From positions 1 to 64,000 of the forward strand of contig NZ_LFLZ01000052.1 in the NCBI RefSeq assembly GCF_001189845.1: DNA of 64,000 bases, given 5' to 3'. The notes under the pieces were generated by a model. The model searched no databases. It worked only from the letters and a program-made list of their open reading frames with translations, and was not told where the DNA came from. The position numbers were made by a program, and so were the translations under genes. Numbering within the stretch: position 1 is the stretch's first letter; each line of letters starts with the position of its first letter. This stretch comes from Bradyrhizobium tropiciagri. Its GTDB lineage: Bacteria > Pseudomonadota > Alphaproteobacteria > Rhizobiales > Xanthobacteraceae. Shown here piece by piece: positions 61,981-64,000 of this stretch.

Positions 61981-63549
61981 TCAGTTATGGCGCTTGTCCT
62001 TGGGCTGCGGCCTTGCCGCGCGCGGCGGCGGTGCGCGCCGTTGCTGGAAGGCTGGGCGTGCCTGCACGGCGGGCCGTTGCATGCCGGGGCGCACACCCGG
62101 TGCGGCCTGCTGAATGCCGGGCTGCGCCTGGCCGGGTGCCAGCGGTGCAGGCTGCGTTGCGCCTTGTCGCGGCACGCCCGGTTGAGCCGGCCGAGTCGGT
62201 GGCTGTCCTGGCTGGCGCACGCCGCCCGGTGCCTGTGTGCGTCCGGGCTGCAGGCCGCCCTGACGTGCAGGCGATTGTTGTCCGCCGGGCTGCGTCGCAC
62301 CGCCCTGACGCGCGGGCTGTTGTCCTGCAGGTTGCTGCTGTCCGGCCGGCGTCTGGGCACCGGGCGCGTGCGGCAGCGTGGTGCCGCCGGGCTGGCCGGG
62401 CAGCGCGTGCTGTGCGCCGCCTTGCTGCTGCGTGCCCGGCTGCTGCTGCGAGCCCTGCCGGCCCGGCGTGCCGGGTTGCTGCGGCTGGCCGGGACGGTTT
62501 TGCGGACCAGGCTGCTGCAACTGGCCCGGACGATTCTGCTGACCCGGCTGCTGCGGAGCGTTGCGGTTCTGCCCCGGCAGGCCGTTCTGGCGTTGCGGGT
62601 TCGGCTGCACCGGCTGGCCGCGGTTCGGATAGGGCGCGGCCGGATTGGTCCTGCGGAAGTCCGGATTGGCTCTGCGGAAGTCGCGCTGCTCGGTCACGAC
62701 CTGGCGGCCCAGCGTCTGCGCGGAGTGTACCGCGCGCACGAAACCCTGGTCGCGCGTCATCTGCTGCGGCGAGATCGTCAGCGGCACCGCGGCGAAGCGG
62801 GCGCCACCGGTGCCGGGACGAATCGCAAAGCCGCTCGCCCCGCGCGTCAGCACGCCGAGCGAGGCGCCTGCGCGGTCGTTGACCTCGATGCGGCCGACAT
62901 GCCCGTCGGCGTCGGGATAGAGCTTGATGCCGACATTGTTGCTGGTCGCGGTCGCGCCTTCGGGCACTTCGACAAGGCCGGTGGTGCCGCGGATGCCGAG
63001 GGTTGCGGTCGGCGTCGAGATCTTCATGTCGCCGGTCTTGGCGACGGCGGCGGCGACGAAGGCCGCCGTTCCCTTGGCGACGTTGAACAGCGCGGCGTTC
63101 TGCTGGCCGCCATCCTCGTAGACGTAGTTGTCGATCGTGATCCTGGCGTTGGCGCGCAGGTTGAAGGTGGTGCCGTCGTTGAAGGTGATGCCGAGCGAGG
63201 AGGTCGCCGATGTGGCGACATCGTCATTGGCAAAGATGTCGTCGCGGATCTGCAGCGGCGTCGTGGTGTTGTTGCGCGTGACGGCGGCGGTTCCGGTCAG
63301 TGTCGCGACGTTGCCGATCGGCTCGGGCGTAGTGGGCTGCGCACTCGCCCCTGGCGCCGGAGCTGCAGGCGCAGGTGTTGCGGGAGCAGGAGTGGCCGGT
63401 GTTGCCGTCGGCGCCGGGCCGGCCGAAGGCGCAGGCTGTGCTTGCGCGAGCTGCGTCAGGCCGGGCGCGGCATTGGCCGTTGTATGCCAACCCATGGCGA
63501 CGCCGGCACCAAGCAGAAGCGCATAGAGAAAGGTGCGGCGCATCACCAT
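61981..63549 (-). CDS. FecR-domain protein with a Pro/Gly/Gln-rich tail
   Basis: The product has 522 residues from the ATG at 63549; a start at 63630 is also open. A signal peptide (RRTFLYALLLGAGVAMG, ending ANAA) is followed by a Pro/Ala/Thr linker and a FecR-like domain (about 75-200: VATLTGTAAVTRNNTTTPL, DDIFANDDVATSATSSLGITFNDGTTFNL). The last 230 residues are low-complexity PGQQ/PGQP/RQG repeats. FecR domains in iron-uptake systems transmit signals to ECF sigma factors, but this lacks the usual sigma factor neighbour. It may be an outer-surface adhesin-like protein. Confidence 0.85.
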   Translation of the reverse strand: MVMRRTFLYALLLGAGVAMGWHTTANAAPGLTQLAQAQPAPSAGPAPTATPATPAPATPAPAAPAPGASAQPTTPEPIGNVATLTGTAAVTRNNTTTPLQIRDDIFANDDVATSATSSLGITFNDGTTFNLRANARITIDNYVYEDGGQQNAALFNVAKGTAAFVAAAVAKTGDMKISTPTATLGIRGTTGLVEVPEGATATSNNVGIKLYPDADGHVGRIEVNDRAGASLGVLTRGASGFAIRPGTGGARFAAVPLTISPQQMTRDQGFVRAVHSAQTLGRQVVTEQRDFRRANPDFRRTNPAAPYPNRGQPVQPNPQRQNGLPGQNRNAPQQPGQQNRPGQLQQPGPQNRPGQPQQPGTPGRQGSQQQPGTQQQGGAQHALPGQPGGTTLPHAPGAQTPAGQQQPAGQQPARQGGATQPGGQQSPARQGGLQPGRTQAPGGVRQPGQPPTRPAQPGVPRQGATQPAPLAPGQAQPGIQQAAPGVRPGMQRPAVQARPAFQQRRAPPPRAARPQPKDKRHN

Positions 63550-63704
63550 CGATTCCCGGGAGGCATTGGCGATCGGCAATTGAGCCGCGTCAGGCTGAAT
63601 GCCGAATGAACGGTCCTGCCTTGTTGTCATGGCGGACCGGAACGATCAAGCACCGCGCTCCCTGCGGGAGGCGGTGCTCATTCGTTGATCGGGAAGCGGT
63701 CGGA

Positions 63705-64000
63705 TCAGCCGCGCTTGTGCGGGGTGATGTTGAGCGGCTTCGCCGGCTTGGCTGCGGGCGAATAGCTGGCGGGCTGGGCAGCGGTGGTGGGCGGCACGTA
63801 GTGGAATACGGCCTTGCAGCCGTCGCTGAGCAGCGCGCGCTGGCGGACCATGCAGGCGGTGACGCGATCGACATCGGGGATTTCCGAGCTGCACAGCCGC
63901 ATCGCATCGCCGGTGCACATCTGCTGCTGCTCGTCGGTGTAGGCATAGGACGCCGAGGTCAACAGACCGAGCGTGAACGCGGTTGCCGCCAGCAGTTTGC
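63705..64000 (-). CDS. exported Cys-rich protein, N-terminus cut by the window edge
   Basis: The minus-strand frame is open to the window edge. It opens with KLLAATAFTLGLLTSASYAY, part of a signal peptide, so the start lies just beyond base 64000. The mature part has CTGDAMRLCSSEIPD, VTACMVRQRALLSDGCKAVF, which is the spacing of a Cys-rich (GLG1-type) repeat found in many short bacterial periplasmic proteins, then a Pro/Ala/Lys-rich tail. The stop is at 63705. Confidence 0.75.
   Translation of the reverse strand, partial: KLLAATAFTLGLLTSASYAYTDEQQQMCTGDAMRLCSSEIPDVDRVTACMVRQRALLSDGCKAVFHYVPPTTAAQPASYSPAAKPAKPLNITPHKRG

Noticed and set aside
61981..62650. tandem DNA repeat or microsatellite in the FecR gene tail
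   Set aside because: Repeats are at the protein level (Pro/Gly/Gln/Arg) with variable DNA text and in frame; this is a low-complexity coding region.

Overview
The window looks like a stretch of ordinary chromosome from a high-GC alphaproteobacterium of the Bradyrhizobium/Rhodopseudomonas group (Hyphomicrobiales, Nitrobacteraceae). The reasons are the gene families present (DUF1236, DUF3096, DUF6894, TIGR02301, EipA/DUF1134-like, PRC-barrel and FecR-type proteins), strong GC bias with many long antisense shadow ORFs, and about a dozen different intergenic palindromic repeats of the kind that litter Bradyrhizobium genomes. I see no phage, integrase, transposase, CRISPR, rRNA or tRNA signature. 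I count about 60 supported genes, including one 50-residue gene at 43394-43546.

Layout. 1-9750: a DUF1236 protein, a DUF3096 peptide, pyruvate phosphate dikinase with a histone-like Lys/Ala tail and a frameshift, a SleB-type cell wall hydrolase, an MFS transporter, an AcuI-type reductase and small proteins. 9778-15338 (minus): a large DUF2339 membrane protein, a CX5R phosphatase, and a tightly coupled ygfZ - tag - HD hydrolase operon. 15468-23807: dihydroorotase, HAD phosphatase, TIGR02301, NUDIX, an SRAP (YedK/HMCES) gene with a second frameshift, RidA, a paired YeeE/YedE transporter, an EipA-like protein and a Mug-like glycosylase. 24042-26501: a Baeyer-Villiger monooxygenase and an exported protein that resembles an archaemetzincin whose zinc site has been lost. 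26717-31661 (minus): a complete thiamine operon, TPP riboswitch - thiO - thiS - thiG - thiE - thiC. 31740-36630: lytic transglycosylase, zinc-ribbon protein, OmpR-type two-component system and two PRC-barrel proteins. 36720-42590 (minus): an exported phosphodiesterase, then an HlyD - double ABC-2 permease - HlyD exporter operon with no ATPase. 42982-49153: small proteins, a periplasmic binding protein, DUF4403, L,D-transpeptidase and an acyltransferase. 49179-57086: TauE/SafE and a tethered TAXI protein, then a lipid-flavoured block (GT4 glycosyltransferase, PmtA-like methyltransferase, Mpo1-like membrane protein, class III aminotransferase and phosphatidylserine decarboxylase). 57284-64000: NUDIX with a long acidic tail, a winged-helix/TPR regulator divergent from a DUF4242 - small protein - methyltransferase operon, a FecR protein with a Pro/Gly/Gln-rich tail, and the edge of a Cys-rich exported protein.

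How the genes fit together. Most of the window is housekeeping: central carbon metabolism, thiamine synthesis, DNA repair (Tag, Mug-like, SRAP), envelope maintenance and membrane lipid synthesis. The parts most likely to hold something new are the lipid block with its overlapping divergent start codons (56183-56186), the ATPase-less exporter, the degenerate archaemetzincin and the regulator/methyltransferase cassette at 58199-61889. The two one-base deletions in otherwise intact conserved genes (near 3803 and 19695) look more like sequencing errors than real decay, but this cannot be settled from the sequence alone.
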